From: Otis tarda
Taxonomy: Eukaryota > Chordata > Aves > Otidiformes > Otididae
NCBI GenBank assembly: GCA_026413225.1
Contig: CM048553.1
Span: 147,119,690 to 147,183,689, forward strand
Length of the DNA: 64,000 nt
Reading direction: 5' to 3'
The translations under genes were made by a program, and so were the position numbers. How positions within the stretch are numbered: position 1 is the first letter of the stretch; each line of letters starts with the position of its first letter. Below, in pieces: positions 13,782 through 27,385 of the stretch. The notes beneath the pieces were generated by a model that made no database searches, had not been told where the DNA came from, and saw nothing but the letters and a program-made list of their open reading frames with translations.

Positions 13782-13928
13782 ATGGGCAAAAGCACAGGAA
13801 ATTCCGTTGGCGTTCTTCATATCTTGTATATATATTTAGAGAATAAATAAAACTTCTGAAGCTTTTGAGTGGCTCCATTATAAACAAATATTAAATGGAA
13901 ATTAATAGGTTTTTTTTTTCTGCTAACT

Positions 13929-14161
13929 TGTTGGGTGCAATGAATATCAGAAGCCATTGGACTGAGAAATAAGGGACTTTCTAAGAGAAGGAAAACAAGA
14001 TCGAGGACACCTGGAGGTGGGAAAAAGATAAGGGACACCTGGTGGTGGTTAGAGGCTCTATGGGTATAAAAGCACAATAGGAGGCTCTTTGCCTAACTCA
14101 TGGTAGGGTCTGAGACTATGTTCTAACAGCTGGACTATGCTCCAACATCTATGCACCAACA
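13929..14161 (+). mobile_element. Small solo LTR (233 bp), different family
   Basis: Begins TGTTGG and ends CCAACA, perfect 6-bp inverted ends. Flanks CTAACT (13923-13928) and CTAAAT (14162-14167) match 5 of 6, a plausible 6-bp target duplication. TATAAAAG is at 14065-14072. Size and duplication length suggest a class II-type LTR. No internal region is present. Confidence 0.6.
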
Positions 14162-16786
14162 CTAAATTATTTAACTCCACAAAATTTTAGCAAGGTAATA
14201 GTATAGAGTGATTATATTAAATGTGTGCATTTTAGTAATATGTTTTTGAGACTTGCCATTGAAATGTAAAAGGCATATGGATATGAAGGTGTGTGCCTTT
14301 ATAAAGTGAAGCAATAACATAAAATCAACATCTTGGAGCTGGGGCTGTCAACACTCTGTCAAATGTCTCATTTATATCATAAGCAAATAGAAGCACTAAT
14401 ATAAAGACAGAAAAGGGCCCATATGTCTGGGATTTTATTTTGTTCCTTACATTTATTACCTATTTCTCACTCATGATTTCAGGATGGTATTGCTAAAAGG
14501 ATTACGATAGCAAGTGTGGAGATTGTTAAGAAACAAATTAGCAAAAAGCCCCAAATATTACCCCCCTTTGATGTCTTTGCACAAAATCCCTCAAAAATGG
14601 AATCATGTGCATGCATTTCACAGCTGGCCTGCAGGTGAGATAGCAAACAAATGCAGTAAAATGGAATCTTCCATATTTTGCAGGAGCACAAAGAGTGTTG
14701 AGCCAAGCACAAGGGAAGGAGATCCTTTATGCTAGTTCCTCCATTTGTTTTACTGGCACACTGTTACCTGCCTGTTGCTGGGCTGAGTGTTTTAGTAAAA
14801 GGAAAAAGAAAGATTGCTTCATTACAGCATCAAAAATGATTCCTAAAGCCATTTTTTTTCCACGAGTGCAACCTCATCTGGCGCATCAGCTCTCGCTCTA
14901 CGTATGTCCAAGCACATAACCTGCAGGGTTTGCCTGCAGCTATCAGAGACTACAGAGTGTACAAGCAAAACTGGATGCAGATAAAGGCAGGGAAAAAAAA
15001 TCAGATATAAATGTTCTCATACTTCGGAAACTATGTATTCTTTTTCCCTGCCTCTCACATAGGCAGTTTACTTAAAAAATTTTGGATTCTGGAAACATAG
15101 TGCACAAACTCAGTTATCGGTACAATAACAAAGAAGGAAACAACTGTTGTACAGTTTCTGAGATTAATACTAAATGGATTGGCATAAAGTAACTATACAG
15201 ATCTTAAATTGTCCATATGTTTTCATGAAACTTTCATGAATATTAAACAAGATGTGGCACTATCAAAAGCAAGTTATAGCCCTACACAAGAAGAAAAAAA
15301 AAACAAAACAGACATATATTTCTTAAGGTTTCCAATAAAAACAAACCAGCCAAACAAAAAAAAACCCACCTACAGCATTAATGTAAGTAGCCAGAGCAGG
15401 TCATCAAAAAGAGAAAGAGAGAATTGCATACAAAATGAAGCAAATGAGAAACAAATTATATGTTCTGAAACCTCTGTTCTATACCAGTTCAGAATTGATA
15501 AATGGGAACAACTTCTCTGCTGGGGAAGTAACAGTAAGAGTGGTGATTTATTTGTGTTAAATATGCTGTTTTCCTCTAATGCTGTAATCCCAGTCCAGCT
15601 GTTTCATTGTTTCAATCACAGCGCTTGTCAGGTACAAATTTGACCTATGGTCAGTTAATTCCTGTGGTAAGCAGCAGACCTCATAAGTTGATTAAACATA
15701 TCAAAAGTTTAGTAGAATATTCAGTCTATTCAGACTTCAAATGAAATTTTACCTGCATAGCTCTAGTAATCTAAAGTATTCACTGATAGAAAAAGTAACA
15801 CTAAGTATATGATTAACTTCTTTGCTGACACTTTTATCTATCAGTTCTGAAGAAGAGAGATGTATTATCCATTTCTTAACCAAAGGCTGTAGCTAAAAAC
15901 TTGAGCTTTAACTATTAAATATCATAAGGTTGTTTCCCTTCTATTTGGGGAAAGCAAGCCCTGTCTGGAAGCTGTTGTGTAAGTATCTTGGGTTCCAACT
16001 GGAACTGTGTATTCACTATACGTCACTCAGCTGTTTGTTGTTGAGACTGGATGATAATTTTTTTTTTTTTTAACTTAACTTCTTTCCATTGCCACTTTTC
16101 ATTCCAGAAGACTTTGTTATTCTTTACTTACCTCAGAGATTTGTTAGAGTTTGGTCAAGGCATTAATAAAATTTACAAAGTAGTGATATATATTAGGTAG
16201 GCTTACAGCATTTGTTGACTACTATTGATTCTCTTAAAACTAAAGTTAGTATAACCCTATCATCCTACTCCTGTAGCCAAAAGCCACAGTCATCAAAATA
16301 GGAAAACTGGGCAGTATTTTTATTTTAGTTACAAGTTCTTCAAAAATAAAAGGATGTTCCTGCAAACTTATCTTCAAATATGTTTTACTGGAATTAATGT
16401 ATATCAGTCTAAGAGAATATAGGAAAATTGTGGATAAACAAGACTACTTTCATGATCTTGAAGATATTAATTATAAATACTAGGCATATTCTCAAATCAG
16501 TCACGCACTAAATCTTCCAGTGATTCTTTTTCAGCTCATGGAGATTAGAAGTATTCAATAATAATAAGGATCAACAGACAATTTGGGAACTGGTTCCATG
16601 AGAGAAGTTTTGGAATATGTGACTGCTACCTTTTATTTCCTGAACCAAGTCTCCTTCATCAAATGACCACATTAAAAAAGAGTCTGATGGGATTAAGAAA
16701 GTCTGTAAAAACTTCATCTGAGGAAAGGAGAGACATAATGGGTTCCACAGATATCATTCTTTCCCACAAAATTAAAGGTCCAGTGC

Positions 16787-17211
16787 TGTCCTGATTTCAG
16801 CTAGGATTGAGTTAATTTTCACAGGAAGCTGGAGAGGACAGAGTTGGGATAGCTTACCCAAATCAGCCAAAGGGATATTCAGATACCATTTGACAACGTG
16901 CTCAGTATAAAAAGTGGGGACAACACCAAGGGGGCCTTTTTGCTACTGAGGAGCAAGCTGGATGTCAGGATCGACCATGAGTTATCGTACTGTGAATCAC
17001 ATGCTTATTATATCCTGTTATTGGTGTTTTCCCCCTCTATGTTTTCTCTTCCTTTGCTGTTCTGTTAAACTGCTTTTATCCCAACTCATAAGTTTTGCCT
17101 TTCTTTTTCTACCAATTTTCTTCCTCATCCCACTGGTGGGGTGAGACAGAGGGGGTAGAGGTGAGTGAGTGGCTGCATGGCATTTCAGCTGGCAAGTGGA
17201 GCTAAGCCACA
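16787..17211 (+). mobile_element. Solo LTR, TGTCCTGG family, short variant
   Basis: 425 bp from TGTCCTGATTTCAGC to GCTAAGCCACA. AGTGC occurs on both sides (16782-16786, 17212-17216), a perfect 5-bp target duplication. TATAAAAA is at 16906-16913 after CTCAG. U5 contains TATCCCAACTCATAAG and GGTGAGTGAG. Confidence 0.9.
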
Positions 17212-19341
17212 AGTGCCTCTGCCTTGCTACAATGTTAGATAGGCTGAAAAAAAAGTTATAATCCTAATAAATACTACTACTTCTAATTTTTTTTTTAATA
17301 GATTGGGAGGAACTTCAGCACATTATTATAATTCAAGGCTGCTGCCTTTAAAAAAATATACTCTAACTAATACTACTTACATCTAATAGCCATACCTGCA
17401 GAATACAGCAAATATTTCCACCACTGACATTTACAGCTGAGTGGTGGCCTGTCTCCATTTATAATTTGGCATTACTTTTAAGTTCATGTTAATTGAGTAG
17501 CAATGTTAAAGTAGAATTTTAATTTATAAGCCTCTGAGTTAAAATTTTCTGGTTAAACTTCTGTAGTGCATATAGCCAGAATGGCACTTGAGAAGTCTTA
17601 ACTGCATATATCTTTTCAAAGTTGTATATGCATTAAATAATTAAGGAAGAAAAAAAAGAGAAAAAAGGTTTAGTTGCTTTATATTTATACAAAAGTTTAT
17701 AAAACTGTATATAATTGTAGCTCCCTCCCTACAGTGCTATTTATTTTACAATAAGATAATAGAGTTGAATAGTTTCAACCTAAAAAGTCTTGAGGAAAAT
17801 GCAGTCATATACTTTCATTGGATGGGCATAAAAAATGTGGACAGAAATATTAGGACAGTTATTTGGAATTCAAGTTCAAATGTAAGACCTGACTTCAAAT
17901 CTTATGCTAATATTGGTTAATTTAAAGATCTTACCATAACTTCACTATTTTTTCTGCTTCATTAAGAAATTCCAGAACTGTTAAAATGACATATTTGCAT
18001 ACGTCATCTAGATGGTTTTAATGATAACTTGGATAACTGGGAGTTTTGTTTGTTTATTTTGCCATACTATTTATTTGTTAATCAATACTAATCATCTTTC
18101 AAATTATATATTTCTGTATTAATTAATGTAAAAACTGAATTCTGAAGTAAGCAGTGAAGTCAAAATAAAATCAACATACCTGTGCATACTGGTTATCTAG
18201 TAGACTTTGATTTCTTTTATTTTGCTTATGTTTCATTTTAAGAATAATGTAATATTTATTTTTATTTAAAACATCAGGTTTTTTTCTTTTTGTTGTCTGA
18301 TTTCACCTTACATTAGTTGTTTAGTTCTACTTATGTTTCAGGTATAAACAACCCCTTTTGGAAGTGCATGTGTCTAGCAACTAGTGACAGAAATTCTAAC
18401 TTAATGCTCAGATGGCTAAAGTAGCATGAGATAAAACACAGTTTGAATCATAGTTTTTTTCTTAGAAATATATCTTTCCATAATCCAGTTAATTTTAATA
18501 ACTAAATGGCAGAACATGTCAGAAAAACTTTTTTAAAAATCAAATATGGTTGGTATAGTACCTCTTCTTCCTTTGATTTCTGACAGGCAAGCTTAATTAA
18601 ATTGAGTATTCTGAAAAATTAGACAATTATGTAATCCTTTTTACGGATATCTTATTGCATTTAGATGGTATGTGCTAAAAGATACTCACTCTGATCATCA
18701 TTTGCTTTAAATATGTAGTTGGCTAAGCAATATACGTGTCTGAAAATTTATATATTGGGGTATACAGCAATAAAATCTGTTAACAAAGTAAATGCTACTG
18801 AATTTATAGAGTGAAATCAATCTATAAAACTCTGGAAGGTTCTAGTATCCTGTTTTTCCCTTTGTTGCTTCTTTGTTTAATGCAAAATTTCTCCTCACAT
18901 GTAACTGCTATGATTATCATTTTGCAGGAGATGTCACATACCATATTTAAAGCATAAATGTCACGTACAAAATGTAGTATGTAGACTGTGTATTAAATCA
19001 AGCTTCTAGGTGTAATGTTTATTATGTTTAGATCACAGCTCAAGTTATGAAAATATGAGGAAGAAAACAGAATTTACAAAAGATGTAATTGATGAATACT
19101 TAACACTAGAATACAAATACACATTATCAGAACATTTAGTTTACAGTTTCAATCTCTTTTTTTTTAATTAAATGTGGTCTGGAAAATATGTTTTAAGAAA
19201 CAGATTATGGAAATACCTCATCTTGCTTATTTTTAAATGTTTAGAAATTGAACTGTTTTAGACACATGTTTTCTAAGAGATGCCTAATATCAACTTACCT
19301 GAAACTGTACTATCACAGACAGATAAACTTATGAGGAACTA

Positions 19342-19569
<228 letters not shown>

Positions 19570-19904
19570 TTAAGGTATATTTTAATAGAAAAGATAAATA
19601 TCTTTAGTAATGGTGATAATGGGAATACTAATGCAATCTAGTTCAATATTATTAACATTTATTAATATCTAAAATCTAGTTCTAAATATATGTTTATGAC
19701 AGTAATTAAAAGCTAAAAAAATATTTCTAAATTGCAGTACTTTAATAAAAGTATGTTAAATAATATGGAGACTTATAATCATATTAATGACATGTTCCAT
19801 AACTGTAATCTTTTAAGGGATCTTTCTTGAATTTTATTCTGTAGGAAATATAGTTGTTTTTATTCCCCTAACATAGAAATTCATAAAGTAAAAGTACTCT
19901 AGAA

Positions 19905-19982
19905 TGTTATATGTGTATATATTTATACATACATACACATGTATAAATATACATACAAGCAGATACACACATTTTCACACAG
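19905..19982. repeat. AT/CA-rich simple repeat
   Basis: Low-complexity ATATGTGTATATATTTATAC, ACATACATAC and ACACAC units. Confidence 0.7.
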
Positions 19983-20525
19983 ACTAATGAAAAAACAGAA
20001 TTTTTCTCTAATATTAATTTACTAAGATAAACAACACAGTTAACGGTATAAATTACAGTAGGAAGAGTTATGTATATCTACCAGCTAAACAATAGGAAAA
20101 AAAAAATCATTTAAAAAAAGTAGAAAAATAGTAACTTCCAGGGAAATAAAATGGGAATAAAAATGAATTAAATGGGTTTAGGATTAAGAGTCAGAAATAA
20201 AACTAAGGAAATGTTTCCCAGAAATACTGTTATTATTCCAAAAGAGAAATCTTGTAATTGAGGACTTTGGTGATCAAGTTTTATCACAAAAAAAAAAAAA
20301 CAAAAAAAACCCCACCTAAAAACACAAAAACTTCTTGCAATGCTATATTAGGCATTAATAGCTTTCATTTACTATCATATTCTGGACTACTTACATAATT
20401 TCAATTAAGACTTTTTTAGCATTGATGTATCATGTATTTTAAATTAACACTGACAAACTATTACAAGTCTTTCCTTCTTATTTAATCTTGGTATGTGGTC
20501 ATTATAGTGCAAGGACAAGAGCATT

Positions 20526-20881
20526 TCATAGAATCATTAGGGTTGGTAGGGACCTTTAAAGGTCATCTAGTCCAGCCTCCCTGCAAGAAGAAGGGACATC
20601 TCCAACTAGATCAGGTTGCTCAGAGCCTCATCCAACCTGGCCTTGAACGTTTCCAGGGATGGGGTATCAACCACCTCTCTGGGCAACCTGTTCCAGTGTT
20701 CTACCACCCTCAGTGTAAAAAATTTTTTCATAATGTCTAATCTGAATCTACCTCCCTCTATTTTAAAACCATTACCCCTTGTCCTATCGCAACAGGCCCT
20801 GCTGACGGGTTTCTCCCTGTCTTTCCTGTAGGCACCCTTTAGGTACTGGAAGCCCACTATAAAGTCTCCTTGGAGCCTTCA
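20526..20881 (-). mobile_element. CR1 LINE 3' fragment
   Basis: Starts with TCATAGAATCATTAGGG (reverse of the CR1 3' repeat) and runs back through [26 protein letters not shown] and CDRTRGNGFK-like coding sequence; 5' truncated. Confidence 0.93.
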
Positions 20882-21229
20882 GTTTCTACCATAGCATTAA
20901 GTTATATCATTACAGTTCCACAGAAGCACACACTGCAGTCAACAACGATAGCTTCTTTTGTATACTTCTCAGAGAGATCCTCACAAAATCAACAGTTGGT
21001 TCCTGGCTTCTCTACTTGCCTCCTGTCAGTCCAAATTATGACTAAAAAAAACCAAACCACAAAGCACCAAACACACATGCAAAAACCAGCAGTACAATTC
21101 GGAATAAATGCTGAATCAAACAGGGAAGATACACAATTAATATCGCAAGACTTTCCAAACTACACCGTAGATAGTTCTATCTGCCAGTCTCCACTTCTAT
21201 CTGTAAACATGAACAGCCAGCTATGCTGC

Positions 21230-22389
21230 AGTTGTGGTTTTGTTTAGTGAGGGGGGTCCTAAGGTGGTAGCTTCTGTAGGAAACTGCTAGAAGTTGCTCC
21301 CCTTTGTTCAGTGGACTCGGCTGGGCCTAGGGCGGACCTGCTGCTGGCCAAGGCCAAGCCAATTGGTAGCAGAATGTTCCATGGTAACACCTCTTTGATA
21401 ACGTATTTAAGAAGTGAAAGACATGAAAAAAAAAAAAAAAGAGAAGAGAAGATGTGAAGAAGCTGAGCGGGGACAGAGTTGCAGAGGGGGAAGCGCAGGC
21501 CTCGTGGGCCTTATACGCCTCACCCTCTGGCCTCTCGCTGGGCAGCCGACTGTGCCTGATTCGGCCTGGCCCTGCTGCAAGAAGTGGAGAGGGATGAGAT
21601 GGATGATGTGAAGAGATTCTGAGAGGTGTCTGCCAGCCTGTTGTGAAGAATTTCTTGTGAGAGGAATGGCTGCAGATGCCAAGGTCAGTGAAGAAGGAGG
21701 GGGAGGAGTAATGCGGCTTCTGGCCAGAATTCCCCTGCAGCCTGCGGTGATGACCATGGTGGAGCAGGTTGTCCCCCTGCAGCCCATGGAGGTCCACGGA
21801 GGAGCAGAGATCCACCTGCAGCCCATGGAGGACCCCATACCAGGGCAGGTGGATGCCTGAAAGAGGCTGTGACCCATGGAGGGTCAGCTGGGGCAGCAGT
21901 TCTGGAGGGACTGCACTCCATGGAAGAGATGACCCACGCCAGAGCAGTTTCACGAAGGACTGTGGCGTAGGGGTGGGACCGCACAATGGAGCAGGGGAGG
22001 AATGTGAGGAGTTCTTCCCGTGATCATGAAGCAGCGGCGTAAAAAAAGTGTGATGAACTGACTGCAACCCCCATTCCCTCTTCCCCGCTGTGCCGCTCAG
22101 AGTGGGTGGAAGGTAGTAGAGATAATGTTAAGCTTGGGAAGAGGGATGGGTGGGGGGAGATTATCTTGTTCTCTGTCTCATTATTCTGCTGGTTTTAGTA
22201 ATAAATGAATAATTTTCCCCAAGTCGAGTCTGTTTTGCCCATAACGGTAACTTTAAGGATTTTCTCCCTGTCCTTATCTCAAACCTCGAGCCGTTTTTCT
22301 TATATTATCTCTCCCTATTCTCTCAGAGGGTGGGGGTGAGTGAGAGAGAGACTGCATATTCTGGTCCCGATCGGGGCTGAACTACGACA
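21230..22389 (+). mobile_element. Solo LTR of the TGTCGTGG family
   Basis: 1160 bp, homologous end to end with the 1.14-kb LTRs at 56.9-59.5 kb but clearly older (scattered substitutions). The first bases read AGTTGTGG instead of TGTCGTGG; the end is CTACGACA. GCTGC flanks both sides (21225-21229, 22390-22394), a perfect 5-bp target duplication, so it is a solo LTR left by recombination of a provirus. AATAAA is at 22200-22205. Antisense to CSMD3. Confidence 0.92.
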
Positions 22390-25300
22390 GCTGCTTAAAA
22401 TTACATGGAACTTCAAGTAAGATATGGTTGCTTTCTGTTCTTTGATGTTAATAGTATAGCATAAATAAAAAGACCATAATACTTCTGTGTGCAGTTAAGT
22501 GCTGAACAATAAAGCATCAGGGAAAAATGTTAACTGAGTTCTCAAGATTAAAATAAATACAAATATTAAACTTACGTAATTTGTTTAAAGTGTTTGGAAA
22601 AGAACTGTAACAGGCACTACAGTGAGTGACAGAAAAAAAAAGACTGAAGAGGCAAACCTGGATCGAAGTAAATCACTGGTTCTGGGCTTTAGCAGAAATA
22701 TAGAATCAGTTCAGTATTACAAAAGAAAATAAAAATTCAAAGAAAAATAATGAAAAAATAATGAAAGGAAAATACTGATATAAAGAGCTATTTATAAAAA
22801 ATGACTGTTATGCTTTTGGTTATAAATGTGTGTTCATTGCACACTTCCATATAAAAGAAATTAGCTTAAACTACTGTTTATCAGTGTATTTAAATTCTGT
22901 AATCATGAAAAATGCCACTGGTATTGTAACCAAGGAATGAAATACATCTGTTCGGGTAATCTAGCCATTTGAAAGCAATCTGTCAATGAATGTTTGTTTT
23001 TTTTTTAAAGCGCTCTATTAGGAAAATTTTGCAATGTTTCTCAGAATTCAGTTGATAAAATGTTCACCCTAAATAATTATCCTTAAAAAAATGTGACATG
23101 GTGCTACAGATTGCAATTCAGGCGTTGTTTTCTTCAAGGCAATCCCTTGGAATCAAAAGATAAGAGCTACAAATATCAGTTCTGTACTTTGAAAAGACGT
23201 TATCTCTTGGTTAGGAGACTAAGCACATTGCAATAGCTTGACTGGGCAAATGAGTGGAAGCATTCTAAAAAGAATTTTATCTTTAACTAACAGTAGTAGT
23301 AAACTGCAAATCAACAATTACTTCAGAGTATGTATCTAAATTCAGTGCTCAACAAAATGGTTCTTATAAAACTATCAATCTTTAGAAGTTCTACCTCTTC
23401 AACTGGTGGCAGACATAAGCAAGAAAATAGATTCTTGTAAAAACAGGACAACAAAACAGAGGATAATAAGACAGTCCTGAAAGGATTAAGTTGTGAGTGA
23501 AGCACTCCTTCTCTGAATAATATTATGAGGTAATCAGAAGTTTCCAGGTAGTTTTGGTATCCTGACAGAGTTAAATACATTAATGCTGATGAAGAAAATG
23601 AAAGGAACAGTGTCTTTTTCAATCAGTAATAATGAGATTTACTTTTATTTTATATTGTTCCAAAAGACTAGATTTCCTTTCATAGAGCCAAAAATTTCTT
23701 ATTATATATCTGCAGTATATGCATCTACATCATGAGTACATCAGATTCGATCTGAACATCAAAAGATCCATGTGGCTGTCTGTGTATTAAATTTACTTTC
23801 AATATACCTTGCACATACTGTTTTGGCTATTATCTGACTGCATTTCTTATATTATAATAAAGGCACCATTTGCTTTGTTCAGGATATCCTCCTACCCGCA
23901 GAGAAAATAACAGAAACACAACATATTCCAAAATGACAGGTTAAATATTTAAAGGAATAAATTTACTCCTGACAGACAAAAGAAAGATTAGGATTAATTT
24001 GTTCTGAGAGGAATCAATGACACATTTGCAAGTGAACATCACAGTCCTTAAACAAACTGAGAATTCATGCTGCCAAAACAATCCACATATTAGAAATAAA
24101 TATTCCACATACGCAATTAAAACTAGCAAAAGGATACCTTTTCAAACCCAAAATATTAAAAACAACCTTTCCCTTACATTTTGTGTATGCACATAAATGG
24201 ATAAAGCTATGCTCTAATGGCAATATAGAATAAGACGTACAGAGGGTAGCTAATGGCTCTTCTGCTAATTAACGGACTTTGCAATTACTGCAGACATATC
24301 TGTGGTAGAACCTTAATTGGTTACATTATTGTGCTTCAGTTCAACATTACATTTATTTTTTCTCCCATACAATGTAAATTCTCAGACATTTCTATTTTTC
24401 ACTCCCCAGGTATTTCATGAAAAGCATCTTAACTCAAGTTTGGCAAAGGCGCTACATCAGTAAACAGGAAAAAAACTATCACCATAGCAAAAATCTTTAG
24501 CAACAAAGATCCACATACAGTATTATCTGAAAAGAATGCAATAAACATGACATAAATAAATGGATTTGCCTGTAGATTTTGTAATGTTTGTTTGTCTGCT
24601 TTTCATAATTGTAAGGGGTATAGCTCATTGGAAATCTGTATGACCATAACATCAGAGATTCTGTTTAGGACACTGAGAAAAATTGACAGAAAATGTTATA
24701 AGGAAAAATATAAGTGGAAGTAGCATATGAACACAAGAAAACAAGATTTTAAAGTCAGTGTATTCTAGCTAAAGTTTAGCAGACTGGAAAGTAATTGTAT
24801 GTCCCTGAGAAAGCCAATGGAAAAGGCCCTACACAATTGGGAAGCTATGAAGAGACTAGAATATTTTTTTTTACATAGACATAGAAATAAATAAGGGTCA
24901 TAAATTCTGACATGACAATTATAATGAAAGGTAATGCAATTTGGCTATTGAGCAGCTCTCTATAAGGGAACGAAGAAAAAAGAAAAGGAAAGAAAAAGCA
25001 AATGGAACAGGGTAGAGAAAAAAAAAAGACATAAATTCTAGCATAAAAGAGACATCTTTTTACATTTCAGTAGACATAGAGGTAAATCCAAGAAAGCAGT
25101 GCGTGTGCAGAATATGAACACTGCATTTTTTAATTGTTTGAATAAAGCATGAAAAGAAAGCATGAAACTAAAGAATGACAGTATTCTTACAGATCTTTAA
25201 TCATCTTCATTCCATTACTGATTATCAGAAAAGTTTAATTTTATCTATTTCATTATTTTCCCTTTAAAGCAACAATAATTGCTCTTGTTTGTTCTTTTCT

Positions 25301-25475
25301 ATAACACAGCTACAGGGAAATTCAAACTGCCTTCCTGTAAGCTAACCATAGCATTGAAAATTATAAAGACCACTATGCATCTGAACTCTAAATGCAGCAG
25401 AACCAGTTCAAAGGTACTACAACCATATTAAAACAACTGAACTGCAAATTTACAAACATCCATTTATTAACAGAT

Positions 25476-26076
25476 TGTACTGGATTTGGCTGGGATGAAG
25501 TTAATTCATAGTAGCCCATAGTGTGGTTTAGATTTGTGACTAATATGATGTTGATAACACCAATATTTTAGCTACTGTGAACAGTGCTTACCCAGCCTCA
25601 AGGCCTTCTCTGTTTTTCATGCTACCCTCCTCTAGTGATTAGGCAAGAGGCTGGGAGGGGACACAGCTGTGACAGCTGACCCGATTTGACACGCTTAGTA
25701 ATAAAATTTGGGGAGTTATTTTCAAAGCAGTCATTTTTTGAGGATTGACATTTCCCCCTCCTCCTTTTTTTTTTCCCCATCACTTAGAATCATAGAATCA
25801 TAGAATAATGGAATCTTTAAGGTTGGGAAAGACCTCTGAGATCATCAAGTTCAACCGTCAATACCACCATGTCCACTAAACCATGACCTGAAGTGCCACA
25901 TCTACATGTTTTTTGAACACACTTATTAAATTGTCTTTATTTTGACCCACAAGTTTGTGAGTTTTATTTCCCCCCCTTTGTTTTTGACCTTTCTATTCTC
26001 TCCCTCATCCCGCTAGGAGGAGAGAGCAAGCATCTGGGTTGGGTGTTCATCTGCCAGCTGGGGTCAACTTATCACA
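25476..26076 (+). mobile_element. Solo LTR, TGTCCTGG family, interrupted by CR1
   Basis: Begins TGTACTGGATTTGGCTGGG and ends CTTATCACA. Flanks CAGAT (25471-25475) and TAGAT (26077-26081) match 4 of 5. A minus-strand CR1 sits at 25787-25919. The U5 resumes after it with TTATTTTGACCCACAAG. Confidence 0.82.
25787..25919 (-). mobile_element. CR1 LINE 3' end nested in an LTR
   Basis: 133 bp of CR1 3' end beginning AGAATCATAGAATCATAG, inserted into the LTR 25476-26076. The hexamer CACTTA occurs at both borders (25781-25786 and 25920-25925). Confidence 0.88.
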
Positions 26077-26915
26077 TAGATTAAGATCCTATAACATTCA
26101 GACTTTTCATAGTCACTTCGTAGAGTATTCAGACTATTAAAAATATGCAGCAATAAACAAAGATGTCTCAAAAAACTAGTCTAGTGCAAAATATCCTGCT
26201 ACTATTTTTCTTTTCTTTGTTTTGTTTTCTCTTATAACATGCCCTTCTGAATGTTCTTGAAAAATTGGGGAATTTGCCTAAATAAGTAAGAAGAAAACTC
26301 AATAAAATAAATGAAAAGTTTTGTGATTAGTAATCAACTGCCCAGAAAGATGTAAGGACTAACAATAGATCAAAAACTTTGAATAGTTCACCAGCATGGC
26401 TGGCTTCCTCATAATAACATGAGATTAAGATATATAAGTGTGAGTACTATCTGTGTCTGTTCTGTTTGGTAGTGCTAAGGTCTCAGATCTCAAATGGATT
26501 GAGCGTTATGAAATTCATTTCAAACGTTAGGTAAGATAAACATTCTAGAGCTGAGAGGAAAGAATGACCACAAATCTAAAAAGACTGACAATAGTATGTT
26601 TCAATACAAAACAAGGTATTAATCTTCAAAATATGGAAAGAGAGAAGTGGAAAGACTTACCACATCAAATATACTTGATTTCAACAGTTACCTCCCCGCC
26701 CCCCCAAGAATAAAACTTCCCTCCTCCCCATTTTTAGTTACTTGCTTAAAGAAGCATTAACTTCCACAGAATAAAGTATTTGATATTACTGCTTGCTAAT
26801 GATGACAGTGTATATATAAACAAATATAAAAGTTCTCAGAATTGAATGATGATGTGATCAATTTTTCAATTACTGTTATGTTTTTTTACAACATTATTCA
26901 TTACATGTCTCTAGA

Positions 26916-27385
26916 TAGAATCATAGAATAGTTTGGGTTGGTAGGGACTTTTAAGGATCATCTAGTCCAACCCCCCCTGCAAGGAGCAGGGACATCTTCA
27001 ACCAGATCAGGTTGCTCAGAGCCCTGTCCAACCTGGCCTTGAATGTTTCCAGGGATGAGGCATCACCATCTCTCTAGGCAACCTGTTTCAGTGTTCTACC
27101 ACCCTCCCCCAATGTAAAAAAAATTTTCCTTATATCAAATCTGAATCTACCTCTCTGTATTTTAAAACCATTACCCCTCGTCCTATCACAAGAGGCCCTG
27201 CTAAAGAGTTTCTCCCTGTCTTTCTTGTAGGCCCCCTTTAGGTATTGGAAAGCTGTTATAAGGTCTCCCTGGAGCCTTCTCTTCACCATGCTGAACAGCA
27301 CCAGCTCTCTCAGCCTGTCCTAATAGCAGAGGTGCTCTAGGCTTCTGACCATCTTTCTGGCCCTCCTCTGGACTTGCTCCAGATG
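26916..27385 (-). mobile_element. CR1 LINE 3' fragment
   Basis: Begins TAGAATCATAGAATAG and reads back through CR1 C-terminal coding sequence (GDLITAFQYLKGAYKKDREK, CDRTRGNGFK). 5' truncated near 27385; an A-run follows. Confidence 0.92.

Noticed and set aside
13086-13791. A 5-bp target duplication for the LTR at 13086
   Set aside because: Flanks ACAAG and ATGGG do not match at the TG/CA borders, so none is claimed.
15209-15643. 144-codon plus-strand open frame
   Set aside because: Lys/Asn/Ser-rich low-complexity translation of AT-rich intron, no recognisable domain or splice context.
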